A DNA stretch of 64,000 bases. Source: Paenibacillus aquistagni. Its GTDB lineage: Bacteria > Bacillota > Bacilli > Paenibacillales > Paenibacillaceae. The notes beneath the pieces are model-generated. The model was not told the origin of the DNA, searched no databases, and worked only from the letters and a program-made list of their open reading frames with translations. Below are positions 51,256 through 60,434 of this stretch, piece after piece (the stretch's first letter is position 1; the number at the start of each line of letters is the position of its first letter). The stretch spans positions 124,001 through 188,000 of the forward strand of contig NZ_FXAZ01000007.1 in NCBI RefSeq assembly GCF_900177815.1. Reading direction: 5' to 3'. The position numbers and the translations under genes were made by a program.

Positions 51256-52632
51256 GTGGACCGTCAAGAGCTGACAGCATTAATGGAAACGCAGAAGCAG
51301 TTCTTTCTACAAGGCCATACACGAGCAGCATCTGCTCGAATTCACGCTTTAACAAAGCTTATTCAAGCCATTGAGCAATATGAGCACGAAATCTCAGATG
51401 CATTAAAACGGGATCTGCATAAAAGTGAAACCGAGGCGTATATTACGGAAATTGGCTTCGTTCTTATGGAAGCTAGGCACACCATTAAATCATTGAAGCG
51501 ATGGATGAAGCCCAAAAGGGTTAAAACGCCCATTACTCACTTTGGAAGCCGAAGCCGCATTATGCCAGAGCCCTATGGAACAACCTTAATCATTGCTCCA
51601 TGGAACTACCCTTTTCAATTAGCGGTTGCCCCCTTAATTGGTGCGCTAGCCGCAGGCAATACCGCGATCATCAAGCCATCGGAATGGGCGCCTCATACAA
51701 GCGCATTGCTCGCCAAGCTGATCACATCTGTATTTCCGCGAGAACATGTCGCTGTAGTCGAAGGTGCAGTAGAAGAAAGTGAAGCACTGCTTAAGCTCCC
51801 CTTTGACTACATCTTCTTTACAGGCAGCACGGCTATAGGCAAGAAGGTTATGCAGGCGGCAGCGGAGCAGCTTATTCCGTTAACGCTAGAGCTTGGCGGA
51901 AAAAGCCCTTGTATCGTTCATCACGATGCTGATCTTGCGCTTGCAGCAAAACGTATTGCCTTTGGCAAGTGGACGAACGCGGGGCAGACTTGTATCGCGC
52001 CAGACTATATTTATGTACATGAATCGATGAAGGATGCCTTGGAACACGAGCTGCGCAAGGCCGTAACTCAGTTCTATGGCGAAGTCCCGCTTGAAGCGGA
52101 CCATTACCCATCGATTATTAGCGATCGACATTACCAGCGGCTCACTGCCTTTCTGCAAGAAGGAACTGTCGCTTGGGGAGGCCAATGTGATTCCGAGAGA
52201 CGCCGGATTGCGCCCACACTTCTAACCGATATGAACTGGCAGCACGCCATCATGCAAGAAGAGATCTTTGGCCCGCTTATGCCCGTGCTGACTTATAGCT
52301 CCATGGAGGAAGTCATTCAAGCGGTACAAGCGCATCCCAAGCCGTTAGCGCTGTATTTGTTCACTAAGGAGCATGCGCTGCAGCAAGAGGTCTTGTCCCG
52401 AGTGTCCTTTGGAGGAGGGTGCGTAAACGATACGCTTATGCATATTGCCTCTCCTTATCTCCCCTTCGGCGGAGTAGGAGAAAGCGGACTCGGAAGCTAC
52501 CATGGCAAGGCGAGCTTTGACGCCTTTAGCCATCATAAAAGTGTATTGTTTCAAACCAATCGCTTCGATCTCGCCCTCCGTTATCCAGGCGTAAAAAACG
52601 CTTTGAAATGGATGAAAAAGGTGATGAAGTAA
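51256..52632 (+). CDS. Aldehyde dehydrogenase, class 3 type (458 aa)
   Basis: NAD(P)-dependent aldehyde oxidation. Catalytic Cys246 is in NAGQTCIAPDY and Glu212 in LELGGKSP; the cofactor segment is FTGSTAIGKKV and the N-terminal substrate region has APWNYPFQLAVAPL. At 458 residues with a hydrophobic/basic C-terminus it resembles YwdH-type fatty-aldehyde dehydrogenases. The GTG at 51256 follows AAAGGGGG. It is divergent from the YkuE-like gene and convergent with the small DUF1871-like gene. Confidence 0.9.
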   Translation: MDRQELTALMETQKQFFLQGHTRAASARIHALTKLIQAIEQYEHEISDALKRDLHKSETEAYITEIGFVLMEARHTIKSLKRWMKPKRVKTPITHFGSRSRIMPEPYGTTLIIAPWNYPFQLAVAPLIGALAAGNTAIIKPSEWAPHTSALLAKLITSVFPREHVAVVEGAVEESEALLKLPFDYIFFTGSTAIGKKVMQAAAEQLIPLTLELGGKSPCIVHHDADLALAAKRIAFGKWTNAGQTCIAPDYIYVHESMKDALEHELRKAVTQFYGEVPLEADHYPSIISDRHYQRLTAFLQEGTVAWGGQCDSERRRIAPTLLTDMNWQHAIMQEEIFGPLMPVLTYSSMEEVIQAVQAHPKPLALYLFTKEHALQQEVLSRVSFGGGCVNDTLMHIASPYLPFGGVGESGLGSYHGKASFDAFSHHKSVLFQTNRFDLALRYPGVKNALKWMKKVMK

Positions 52633-52705
52633 GAGATCGAAGCGGTTTCATTTTTGAACAGCAACGGTTTGGAAAACATGTCAATGAGGTTATGCTGATG
52701 GAGGC

Positions 52706-53098
52706 CTACGATGAAGATCCTTGGTCCAAACGGGGAGATTCCTCAGTTTGCGTCTTCGCTAAAGAGTATAAGGAGTCGCGCAACATCCATAGCTTACTGG
52801 AGAATGCTGTGAATTGACTATGCCACAGTGCTCTCCGGTCAGCCTTCATCATGGAAGGCCCTATTCCAAAATGAACCTCAACAAACTGCTCTAGTTCACT
52901 CTTAAGCTGTGATACTTCCCAATTCTCGTTCTGTTCCATATAATCCGTTAGGAATGAGGTTAAGCAATCGTACTCATCATCCGGTGCGCCAAGGGCCAGC
53001 AAGCCTAATGGGTCCCAGTCATCGACCAGCGGCTTCATATTCCTCCACACCGAGGATCGGCACGAGCACCATTCTCCTCTTTCACTATGAACCTTCAT
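52706..53098 (-). CDS. DUF1871-like small protein (130 aa)
   Basis: Function unknown. The WDPLGLLALGAPDDEYDCLTS segment resembles DUF1871/YugE-type Bacillales proteins, which share W-D-P-[IL]-G-L and D-E-Y-D. The ATG at 53098 has GGGAGG 9 bases upstream; an internal ATG at 53038 has GGAGG only 3 bases away. The N-terminal 20 residues include a C-x-C pair. The helical remainder has no signal. Such proteins are sometimes immunity-like; there is no evidence for that here. Confidence 0.6.
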   Translation of the reverse strand: MKVHSERGEWCSCRSSVWRNMKPLVDDWDPLGLLALGAPDDEYDCLTSFLTDYMEQNENWEVSQLKSELEQFVEVHFGIGPSMMKADRRALWHSQFTAFSSKLWMLRDSLYSLAKTQTEESPRLDQGSSS

Positions 53099-53449
53099 GA
53101 ACGATGTCCTCCCATCGTATCAATGCTATTGGCTCAGAACGCGGCTTACACTTTCTGAGAGATAATTATTTTATAGGTTAAAATCCTTAATCCTTACTAT
53201 AACGTAATTGTTTAGGTTCGCCTACCATAAATTTCTCAGTTTCTAAATGAAAATGAGCTTAGAAAGTAAACGCTGTCAATTTTTGTGCAGACAAAAATAG
53301 GCTTCTCTCCTCAGACCCAGCAACTACTCTGAATAAAAGTCGAATTCTTCCCAGTCCTGTACAAAAACAGACCTTCAATCACACAATGCGTGCTCCTGAA
53401 GGTCTGTATCTTAGTCATATATGGATCATGATCTGTTTAACCGTTTCAA
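53099..53449. other. Intergenic region between sdhB and the DUF1871-like gene
   Basis: AT-rich, no gene seen. It contains the sdh operon terminator (53367-53407) and should hold the promoter of the 52706-53098 gene. Confidence 0.4.
53367..53407 (-). terminator. Terminator of the sdhCAB operon
   Basis: ACAGACCTTCA pairs perfectly with TGAAGGTCTGT (11 bp), followed on the minus strand by TTTTGTACAGG; it lies 43 bp after sdhB. Confidence 0.8.
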
Positions 53450-54217
53450 CTACATTTTGAACCAATGTTTGAACATTAGCTTGGTCGTGTCTTTATTCAT
53501 CTCCGCAATCGAAGTCGTAAGCGGGATGCCTTTTGGACAGGATCTTACGCAGTTCTGCGAGTTGCCGCAGCCCTCGATTCCCCCATCATCAAGCAATGCC
53601 TCTAGTCGCTCTTCCTTATTCATCTCGCCAGTAGGATGAGCATTGAATAAGCGGACTTGAGAGATTGGCGCTGGGCCGATAAAGCTCGTCTTGTCATTGA
53701 CGTTCGGACAAGCTTCCAAGCAGACCCCGCAGGTCATGCATTTGGACAACTCATAAGCCCATTGACGCTTCGTTTCAGCCATACGCGGCCCTGGTCCAAG
53801 ATCATACGTGCCGTCAATTGGAATCCATGCCTTCACACGCTTGAGTGAATCAAACATCCGCTGACGATCGATGACAAGGTCACGCACAATCGGGAACGTC
53901 TTCATCGGCTCTAAGCGAATCGGCTGTTCTAATTGATCAATAAGTGCGGAACAGGCTTGACGCGGCTTGCCGTTAATAACCATGGAGCATGCACCGCATA
54001 CTTCCTCCAGGCAGTTTGACTCCCAGCATACCGGAGCCGTTTGTTTGCCTGTTGCGTTAATAGGATTACGCTGAATTTCCATGAGTGCGCTAATCACGTT
54101 CATATTCGGACGATACGGGACTTCGAATTCCTCAGTATAAGGCTTCGCGTCAGGAGCTTCCTGGCGTGTCACAACAAACTTCACGGTCTTTGCAGCTGTC
54201 ATCGTGTTCGCCATCAT
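53450..54217 (-). CDS. sdhB: Succinate dehydrogenase iron-sulfur subunit
   Basis: Electron-transfer subunit of complex II. The N-terminal ferredoxin domain carries the 2Fe-2S ligands in CWESNCLEEVCGACSM. The C-terminal domain carries the 4Fe-4S and 3Fe-4S ligands in CMTCGVCLEACPNVN and CGNSQNCVRSCPKGIPL. At 255 residues it fits the Bacillus-type enzyme. Two ATGs (54217 and 54214) follow AAGGAG and overlap the sdhA stop, so translation is coupled. It is third in the order sdhC-sdhA-sdhB. Confidence 0.95.
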   Translation of the reverse strand: MMANTMTAAKTVKFVVTRQEAPDAKPYTEEFEVPYRPNMNVISALMEIQRNPINATGKQTAPVCWESNCLEEVCGACSMVINGKPRQACSALIDQLEQPIRLEPMKTFPIVRDLVIDRQRMFDSLKRVKAWIPIDGTYDLGPGPRMAETKRQWAYELSKCMTCGVCLEACPNVNDKTSFIGPAPISQVRLFNAHPTGEMNKEERLEALLDDGGIEGCGNSQNCVRSCPKGIPLTTSIAEMNKDTTKLMFKHWFKM

Positions 54218-55974
54218 TTTTCTCCTTTCTTCTTGTCCGTCGTATAGTCACGCTTGCGCGGCTTGATTAGAGACACATCGACTTCCTCATACGTAATCTC
54301 AGGTCCGTCAGGCGTCCATGTCGCGATAGAGGACTTCATGAAGCGCTCATCATCTCGCTCAGGGAAGTCTGGCTTATAATGCGCACCGCGGCTTTCGTCG
54401 CGAAGGAGTGCGCTCTTCGTCATCGCTTCAGCAAGCTCCAGCATATTCCACAATTGACGAGTAAATGCGACCCCCTGGTTGCTCCACTTCGCGGCATCAT
54501 TAATGTTAATGGACTGGTAGCGCTGCTTCAGTTCCTTAATCTTCACAATCGTCTTCTCCAGCTTGTCATTGAAGCGAACGACCGTCATGTTGTTTGTCAT
54601 CCACTCGCCAAGCTCTTTATGAATGACATAAGCATTCTCTGTGCCATCCATCTTCAGCAGCTTCTCGTATTTCGCCAACTGCTGCTTCTCTTCCTTATCG
54701 AACAAGGAAGAAGCTACATCCTCTGTCGCCTTCGACAACCCGCGGATGTATTCCACGGCCTTCGGTCCTGCAACCATTCCGCCATAGATGGCAGACAAGA
54801 GCGAGTTCGCGCCAAGACGGTTCGCGCCATGGTATTGATACTCACATTCCCCGGCAGCGAACAAGCCCGGAACGTTCGTCATTTGATTATAGTCAACCCA
54901 CATGCCGCCCATCGAATAGTGGACTGCCGGGAATATCTTCATAGGGATCTTGCGCGGATCATCGCCCATGAATTTCTCATAGATCTCGATAATGCCGCCA
55001 AGCTTCACATCAAGCTCTTTCGGATCCTTATGGGACAGATCCAGATAAACCATGTTCTCGCCGTTGATGCCAAGCTTCATATCCACACACACATGGAAGA
55101 TCTCTCGTGTTGCGATATCACGCGGAACCAAGTTGCCGTATGCAGGATACTTCTCCTCAAGGAAATACCATGGCTTGCCGTCCTTATAGGTCCAGATGCG
55201 TCCGCCTTCACCGCGTGCTGATTCTGACATCAAGCGCAGCTTGTCATCGCCTGGAATCGCGGTTGGGTGAATCTGAATGAACTCGCCGTTCGCGTAGCGC
55301 ACGCCCTGCTGGAACACCGCGCTTGCCGCTGTTCCTGTGTTAATAACAGAGTTTGTGGTCTTGCCAAAAATAATGCCTGGGCCTCCTGAGGCAAGAATAA
55401 CAGCATCTGCTGGGAACGCTTTCGATTCCATGGAGCGAAGGTCCTGCGCATTGATCCCGCGGCATACGCCTTCATCATCAATGATCGCGGAGATAAATTC
55501 ATAATACTCATATTTCTTAACCAAGCCTGCTGCTTCCCAGCGACGGACCTGTTCATCAAGCGCATACAAGAGCTGCTGTCCTGTCGTCGCCCCTGCGAAG
55601 GCTGTACGGTGATGCTTCGTGCCGCCAAAGCGGCGGAAATCAAGCAAGCCTTCCGGTGTGCGGTTGAACATAACGCCCATGCGGTCCATCAAATGGATAA
55701 TGCCTGGAGCCGCTTCGCACATTGCCTTTACAGGAGGCTGGTTTGCGAGGAAATCCCCGCCATATACCGTATCATCAAAGTGCTCCCATGGGGAGTCGCC
55801 TTCACCCTTTGTATTCACCGCTCCGTTTATGCCGCCTTGGGCACATACCGAGTGAGATCGCTTTACAGGTACTAAGGAGAACAGGTCAACATGCACGCCT
55901 GCTTCCGCTGCCTTGATCGTTGCCATCAAGCCGGCCAAACCGCCGCCGACGATGATTACTTTCTGATTAGCCAT
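54214..55974 (-). CDS. sdhA: Succinate dehydrogenase flavoprotein subunit
   Basis: Oxidises succinate to fumarate with covalent FAD. It has 586 residues: IIVGGGLAGLMATIKAAEAG binds ADP of FAD, SHSVCAQGGINGA holds the FAD-linking His, HRTAFAGATTGQ and SESARGEGGRIWT belong to the active site, and HYSMGGMWVDYNQMTNVPGLFAAGECEYQYHGANRLGANSLL is the conserved C-terminal FAD region, listed here in abbreviated order. The ATG follows AAGGAGGG. It lies 15 bp downstream of sdhC. Confidence 0.95.
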   Translation of the reverse strand: MANQKVIIVGGGLAGLMATIKAAEAGVHVDLFSLVPVKRSHSVCAQGGINGAVNTKGEGDSPWEHFDDTVYGGDFLANQPPVKAMCEAAPGIIHLMDRMGVMFNRTPEGLLDFRRFGGTKHHRTAFAGATTGQQLLYALDEQVRRWEAAGLVKKYEYYEFISAIIDDEGVCRGINAQDLRSMESKAFPADAVILASGGPGIIFGKTTNSVINTGTAASAVFQQGVRYANGEFIQIHPTAIPGDDKLRLMSESARGEGGRIWTYKDGKPWYFLEEKYPAYGNLVPRDIATREIFHVCVDMKLGINGENMVYLDLSHKDPKELDVKLGGIIEIYEKFMGDDPRKIPMKIFPAVHYSMGGMWVDYNQMTNVPGLFAAGECEYQYHGANRLGANSLLSAIYGGMVAGPKAVEYIRGLSKATEDVASSLFDKEEKQQLAKYEKLLKMDGTENAYVIHKELGEWMTNNMTVVRFNDKLEKTIVKIKELKQRYQSININDAAKWSNQGVAFTRQLWNMLELAEAMTKSALLRDESRGAHYKPDFPERDDERFMKSSIATWTPDGPEITYEEVDVSLIKPRKRDYTTDKKKGEK

Positions 55975-55989
55975 CGTGCGTTACCCTCC

Positions 55990-56664
55990 TTATCCGATTA
56001 CCGATTGAACTTGTTGTACAGCTGCTGCCGCTGCTTCGAATTCCTGGCTGCGGAATCCAATGAGGGACAGAATAAACAATACGGACATCAGCACGAACAG
56101 ACCTGTGCAGATCATCGAAGACACCTTCTGTGCACGCGGCCCTACTGTAATGCCCCAGCTTACGAGGAATGCCCACAAGCCGTTCGTAAAGTGATAGGAT
56201 GCTGCCAGTACACCGATGATGTAGACGACAAACATCAATGGCTGCGTCACGATATCGTTCATGTGAGTACCAAGCTCCTCATGAGAGACCTCGCCGATCG
56301 CAATCTGGAAGCGCGTCTGATACAAATGCCATGTTACGAAGATGAACGTGATGACACCCGTGATACGCTGCATCATGAAAGCAATATTGCGGCCATAATT
56401 ATAATTGCCTACATTGTTGCGTGACGTATACGCGATGTAAAGCCCATATACGCCGTGATATAGGAGCGGTAGCCATATGCCAAAGAGCTCCAAGAAGAAG
56501 ATGAGCGGCAGTTCATTCAAAAACTTAACGCTGTCTTGAAACGCTGCCTTCCCGCCATCATACGCGGCATAGTTCGTAATCATATGCTCCAAGATAAAAA
56601 AGCCTAGCGGGATAATACCTAGAAGAGAATGCAGCTTGCGCGAGTAAAAATAACCCCGTTTCAT
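55990..56664 (-). CDS. sdhC: Succinate dehydrogenase cytochrome b558 subunit
   Basis: Single large membrane anchor of type-B succinate:menaquinone reductase (224 residues, five helices), as in B. subtilis, with two haems b. Helix 1 begins KLHSLLGIIPLGFFILEHMI, carrying His ligands; later helices include RITGVITFIFVTWHLYQTRF and YHFTNGLWAFLVSWGITVG. AAGGGGAAACGGCACAC precedes the ATG. It is the first gene of sdhCAB and is divergent from a LysR regulator across 309 bp. Confidence 0.93.
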   Translation of the reverse strand: MKRGYFYSRKLHSLLGIIPLGFFILEHMITNYAAYDGGKAAFQDSVKFLNELPLIFFLELFGIWLPLLYHGVYGLYIAYTSRNNVGNYNYGRNIAFMMQRITGVITFIFVTWHLYQTRFQIAIGEVSHEELGTHMNDIVTQPLMFVVYIIGVLAASYHFTNGLWAFLVSWGITVGPRAQKVSSMICTGLFVLMSVLFILSLIGFRSQEFEAAAAAVQQVQSVIG

Positions 56665-56973
56665 ATGTGTGCCGTTTCCCCTTTCCGTTCTGTACCAGAA
56701 TATTTTGGTAATAAAACACCCTCATTTTACCTGTGCCTGTCGAAAGCGTCAACATTTTGTCGTCCAAAAATACCCTATCTCTACTCCTATTACACACTTT
56801 CGCTGTAACAAATGATCGCAGTATTGGCACAGTTGTGAACAACCTGTGACACTTCCATCATACTCCTGTATGCCTTATAATGGAATTGCAAGATTATTAT
56901 ATAAACGATAACCAATCTGCATAAGAGAAATAATGAGGGGCCTATTGTGTACAAATAAAGGAGGATATCCGAC
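56665..56973. other. Divergent control region of sdhCAB and a LysR gene
   Basis: 309 bp. It contains the palindrome at 56832-56843, a TATAAT at 56876-56881 pointing toward the LysR gene and an AT-rich stretch around 56895. The sdh promoter must lie here; it was not assigned. Confidence 0.4.
56832..56843. promoter_or_regulatory. Palindrome GTTGTGAACAAC upstream of sdhC
   Basis: A perfect 12-bp inverted repeat, with TTGTGAA matching a half-site of the redox regulator Rex (TTGTGAA-N4-TTCACAA) but no proper second half. It could instead be the site of the divergent LysR protein. Confidence 0.35.
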
Positions 56974-57864
56974 ATGCTCGACCTGCTAGAAGCGTTCGCC
57001 ACCGTTGTAGAGCACACGAGCCTCAATCAGGCTGCGAAGCGGCTGAACATCTCCCAGCCAGCCCTATCACGACAAATTGCTCGTCTTGAAGAGGAATTGA
57101 ATGTCGAATTGTTTCACCGCAACGGCAAGCGTCTTGAGGTCACTCGCGTTGGGCAGCTCACGTATGATTTCGCTGTGGATATTCGCAAGCGCCAGCTCGA
57201 TTATCTAAAATCGATTGCCTCTTACAAAGCAGAAGGTCAAAAGATTGTAAGCATCGGGGCAAGCCTAACCACGCTGCAGACCACGCTGCCGATCTTCGTT
57301 AACTTGTTCAAGGAGCAATATCCTGAGGCACAGCTTAAGCTGATTACTGGAAAAACGCACGAGATCGTCTCGCTCATTCGCGACAAGGAAGCTGACTTTG
57401 GTATCGTTGCAGACGCCATACACGAGCAGGGTCTCATCTCCATTCCGCTTTTGTCTGATCATCTAGAGCTGGTCGTCCCAAACCATCACGAGCTGTCGAG
57501 CGTGCAGGAGGGGAGCATCGAGCATTTAAGCGGCCTGCCCATGCTGCTGTTCTCAAATGGCACTTGGTATCGCAAGCTGATCGATGACCTCTTCCGGCGT
57601 TACCGGGTCATGCCGGACATTCGCATGGAGATTGATTCCTTCGAGGCGATCGGCCGTCTGCTCTCCACCTGCCAAGCTTCCGCTCTCCTGCCCAAATCGT
57701 ATTTGCGCAAGCAATGGCTGGAGGATAACGACTTAAGCGTCGTTCATCTAAAAGAGCTTGAGCAGACCGAGCGCGTCACCTCCTTGATCTATGCTGAATC
57801 CGCGTCCTTAAACGACTCCTTTCGTCAATTTATCGCGGATGCTGCTGGTCGCGCAGACTGGTAG
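56974..57864 (+). CDS. LysR family transcriptional regulator next to sdhCAB (296 aa)
   Basis: LysR protein with an N-terminal winged helix (LLEAFATVVEHTSLNQAAKRL, NISQPALSRQIARLEEELN) and an effector domain from about residue 90 (IVSIGASLTTLQTTLPIF). The ATG follows AAAGGAGGATATCCGAC. The divergent layout suggests that it controls sdhCAB or itself in response to a carbon or redox signal, as is common for LysR proteins. Its ligand is unknown. Confidence 0.9.
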   Translation: MLDLLEAFATVVEHTSLNQAAKRLNISQPALSRQIARLEEELNVELFHRNGKRLEVTRVGQLTYDFAVDIRKRQLDYLKSIASYKAEGQKIVSIGASLTTLQTTLPIFVNLFKEQYPEAQLKLITGKTHEIVSLIRDKEADFGIVADAIHEQGLISIPLLSDHLELVVPNHHELSSVQEGSIEHLSGLPMLLFSNGTWYRKLIDDLFRRYRVMPDIRMEIDSFEAIGRLLSTCQASALLPKSYLRKQWLEDNDLSVVHLKELEQTERVTSLIYAESASLNDSFRQFIADAAGRADW

Positions 57865-57880
57865 CCGCTCTAACAAAAGA

Positions 57881-57926
57881 CGCCTTATGCGAGCTGGCCA
57901 GCGCAACCTCCAGCTCACATAAGGCG
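57881..57926. terminator. Terminator between the LysR and MFS genes
   Basis: CGCCTTATG-c-GAGCTGG pairs with CCAGCTC-a-CATAAGGCG, a 16-bp stem with one mismatch and a 12-base loop, between convergent genes. Confidence 0.75.
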
Positions 57927-57981
57927 CTTGTTGAATGTCTTGCTTACTTCCTGTTTGTTCGCGTAAGAATCAGCTGCCTGA

Positions 57982-59136
57982 CTAAGACGGCACAGAGGCC
58001 TTGCTTCGTCTATCCATGACTCGCACAGCGTGCAAGAGGGCTGCCCCTAGCAGCGCTAGTGCTGCAATATAAGGCAGGAGCGACGGAGCCGCTTCTTGCT
58101 CCAGCAGCAGGCCGAAGATCATCGTTCCAACCGCCCCGGCTAAGTAATTAATAGAGCTTAAGAGGGCGATCGCAATGGCCGCATGCTCTGCACTAATCTC
58201 AACCAGCGTCTTCTGCTGAGCAGCAATGGAAGCCCATCCTGCCGCTCCCCACACCAACAGCGGGATAGCAAGCGTAAAAGGATGCCGGTGGGCGGGGCCC
58301 ATTAGAAGCATGGAGGTCATGAGCAGCAAGATCAGCACGAGTACAATCGACTTAGGCCGTCTGTAACGATCCATAATAAATCCAATAGCAAGGCTTCCGA
58401 GAATCCCCCCTGCGCCCCACATCCATAGAAAGGCCATAGGCTTGGAGTACCCATAAGCGAGAAGAATGCGCTCCAAATACGTGTAGAGCCCCAAGCTGCA
58501 GAAGCTTAGAATCATCGTCACGAGCATAACATTCTTGACTTGGCGATGCTTGAACAGCGCGACCCGCTCCCTAAGTGTTGGCACTTGTTTGACAGCAACG
58601 CCTGGCAGACGCAGCCATAAGGCTGCCATGCCGATGGCACTGATGCTAGCGATAAACCCAATCGTCCATCGCCAATCGCTTATCGAGGAGATATAAATCC
58701 CCAGCGGGACGCCAACGACCGTGCCTGCGCTCATGCCAAGCAGAATCAATCCCAACGCTCGTCCGCTTCGTTCGGGCGGAGCTAATTGTACCGCCGCGGC
58801 AGACGCCAATGGAGAATACAAGCCTGCTCCAACCCCAGCTAGCCCCCTCGATAGTAAGAGTAGAATATAGTCATCAGCCAATACGGTCAGCACATTGGCA
58901 ATCGTGAACAGCCCTAGCGCCCCGATCAGAATCTGCTTCGTATTTACTTGGCTGACCAAGGCTGCAAATAAGGGGGCAGCGATGGCGTAGCACAGTGTAA
59001 AAATGCTGACGGATTGTCCCGCCCATCCAATCGATACCTGATAACTGTCAGCAATCTGCGGGAGAATGCCGGCCATGACATAGGCATCCGCCCCAAGCGC
59101 AAACATGCCAAATAAAAGCAGGACCACATGCTTCAT
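57982..59136 (-). CDS. MFS transporter, AraJ/drug-efflux type (384 aa)
   Basis: Twelve-helix major-facilitator exporter. LLFGMFALGADAYVMAGILPQIA in helix 1, SRGLAGVGAGLYSPLASAAAVQL and LILLGMSAGTVVGVPLG are typical of the arabinose-efflux/chloramphenicol-resistance group, which also exports purine nucleosides. The ATG at 59136 is 9 bases after AAGGAGG; the earlier in-frame ATG abuts the ribosome site. It is divergent from its likely LysR regulator. Confidence 0.88.
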   Translation of the reverse strand: MKHVVLLLFGMFALGADAYVMAGILPQIADSYQVSIGWAGQSVSIFTLCYAIAAPLFAALVSQVNTKQILIGALGLFTIANVLTVLADDYILLLLSRGLAGVGAGLYSPLASAAAVQLAPPERSGRALGLILLGMSAGTVVGVPLGIYISSISDWRWTIGFIASISAIGMAALWLRLPGVAVKQVPTLRERVALFKHRQVKNVMLVTMILSFCSLGLYTYLERILLAYGYSKPMAFLWMWGAGGILGSLAIGFIMDRYRRPKSIVLVLILLLMTSMLLMGPAHRHPFTLAIPLLVWGAAGWASIAAQQKTLVEISAEHAAIAIALLSSINYLAGAVGTMIFGLLLEQEAAPSLLPYIAALALLGAALLHAVRVMDRRSKASVPS

Positions 59137-59213
59137 ATTCCTCATCCTCCTTTAAATCGCATTTTCATATGAAGAAGACATGCATTGCTCATATGTATTG
59201 TATCGAGTATAGT

Positions 59214-59230
59214 TTAATTAGTGAAATTAA
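59214..59230. promoter_or_regulatory. Dyad TTAATT-N5-AATTAA, candidate LysR operator
   Basis: A perfect 6+6 inverted repeat containing the T-N11-A geometry of LysR boxes, located between the divergent MFS and LysR genes, 31 bp before the LysR ATG. Confidence 0.4.
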
Positions 59231-59260
59231 TGTTTTTCATAGGAGGCATGAGAACATCTC

Positions 59261-60115
59261 ATGACAATTGCGCGATACGAGATCTTTAAGAAAGTGGCAG
59301 AGATCGGTAACTTTACAAAGGCCGCCGAACAGCTCAATATGACCCAATCCGCGGTAAGCCATGCGATCACAAGCTTGGAGAAGGAGATCGGCCATTCGCT
59401 GCTGAAGCGCAGCAAGCAGGCTGGAATTGCCACAACGCCTATCGCAGAGCGCCTGCTCCCTCATATCTCGCAGCTTCTGCGCAGTGAATCGATTATTCGA
59501 CAGGAGATTTCCCTTGCTAATCAGCAGCTCGAAGGGACTTTGAGAATCGGGGCGTTTACGAGTGCAGCCTCTCAACTCCTTCCCCCTATGCTTGCTCAGG
59601 TCAAGCAGCTGCATACAGGAATCAAGGTTGTGCTGTTTGAAGGAACCTATGATGAGATCAAAGAATGGCTGCTTCAAGGAACCATTGATCTAGGATTTGT
59701 TGTTCCGTCTAATCCTCACTCTCGCTTGAATCTGATTCCGCTGCTGCAAGATGAGCTTGTTATCGGCTTGCCAAGTGAGCATCGATTAACCAGACAGGAG
59801 CGTATCGACATTCATGAGCTGAACGGACAGGATTTTATTATGCCTAAGGGCTCTTACTACTCGCTTGTGGAAGAATGCTTGGCATCCCATGGCATAACGC
59901 CCAATATCACCATGGAGGTGCTTCATTGTGAAACGATCATCAACATGGTATCACAAGGGCTGGGATTAACGATGGGCCCTGAGCTGCTCTTCAGAGCTTA
60001 TCCGCAGATTGAGCATAAGCGGCTTCTTCAGAAGAGCTGCCGCTCGATCTCATTGGCTTATTTGGAAGCAAGTCCTGTGATCCAAGCCTTTCTCTCCTGC
60101 AACAAGCTTATTTAG
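59261..60115 (+). CDS. LysR family transcriptional regulator next to an MFS exporter (284 aa)
   Basis: LysR regulator with an N-terminal winged helix (IARYEIFKKVAEIGNFTKAAE, NMTQSAVSHAITSLEKEIG) and a type-2 periplasmic-binding-like effector domain (TLRIGAFTSAASQLLPPML onwards). AGGAGG is 14 bases before the ATG, but a stop codon blocks earlier in-frame starts. It is divergent from the MFS exporter gene, its probable target, and ends at a strong terminator. Confidence 0.9.
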   Translation: MTIARYEIFKKVAEIGNFTKAAEQLNMTQSAVSHAITSLEKEIGHSLLKRSKQAGIATTPIAERLLPHISQLLRSESIIRQEISLANQQLEGTLRIGAFTSAASQLLPPMLAQVKQLHTGIKVVLFEGTYDEIKEWLLQGTIDLGFVVPSNPHSRLNLIPLLQDELVIGLPSEHRLTRQERIDIHELNGQDFIMPKGSYYSLVEECLASHGITPNITMEVLHCETIINMVSQGLGLTMGPELLFRAYPQIEHKRLLQKSCRSISLAYLEASPVIQAFLSCNKLI

Positions 60116-60209
60116 AACCAATCCATCGGAGTTGTCTCCAAAGTTGTAGCCTATTGCTCGGATGATTGCCCGATGCCATTACAGCTTGTAGTCGTAATCG
60201 TTCATCATG

Positions 60210-60249
60210 GACCTTGGTCTTCACCATACAGTGAGATCAAGGTCTTTTT
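60210..60249 (+). terminator. Terminator of the LysR gene
   Basis: GACCTTG pairs with CAAGGTC, followed immediately by TTTTT. Confidence 0.75.
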
Positions 60250-60362
60250 GCGCATGAACATGCCTTGAGAAACGCAAGTCCCTTATGATTCGATCCGATA
60301 CATCCGCCTATTTTAGCAATAATGAATAAATTTCCTTGCTTTTCAACTTCATTGGTAGTATG

Positions 60363-60384
60363 GTTAGTTACATAAGTAATGAAC
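60363..60384. promoter_or_regulatory. Dyad GTTAGTTAC-N4-GTAATGAAC, candidate GntR operator
   Basis: The two 9-base arms match at seven positions. It lies 51 bp upstream of the GntR/ABC operon, as expected for YtrA-type autoregulation. Confidence 0.45.
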
Positions 60385-60434
60385 CAATGAACAATTCTTT
60401 TTCACTCTCTTGTTAGTCTTTATGAAGAAAGCAG

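Larger units (their letters stand above)
60116..60434. other. Intergenic region before the GntR-ABC operon
   Basis: 319 bp holding the LysR terminator (60210-60249) and a dyad at 60363-60384 that probably binds the GntR protein. No gene is seen. Confidence 0.4.

Noticed and set aside
54379-55221. A 280-codon plus-strand frame opposite sdhA
   Set aside because: It is a shadow of the high-confidence sdhA coding sequence.
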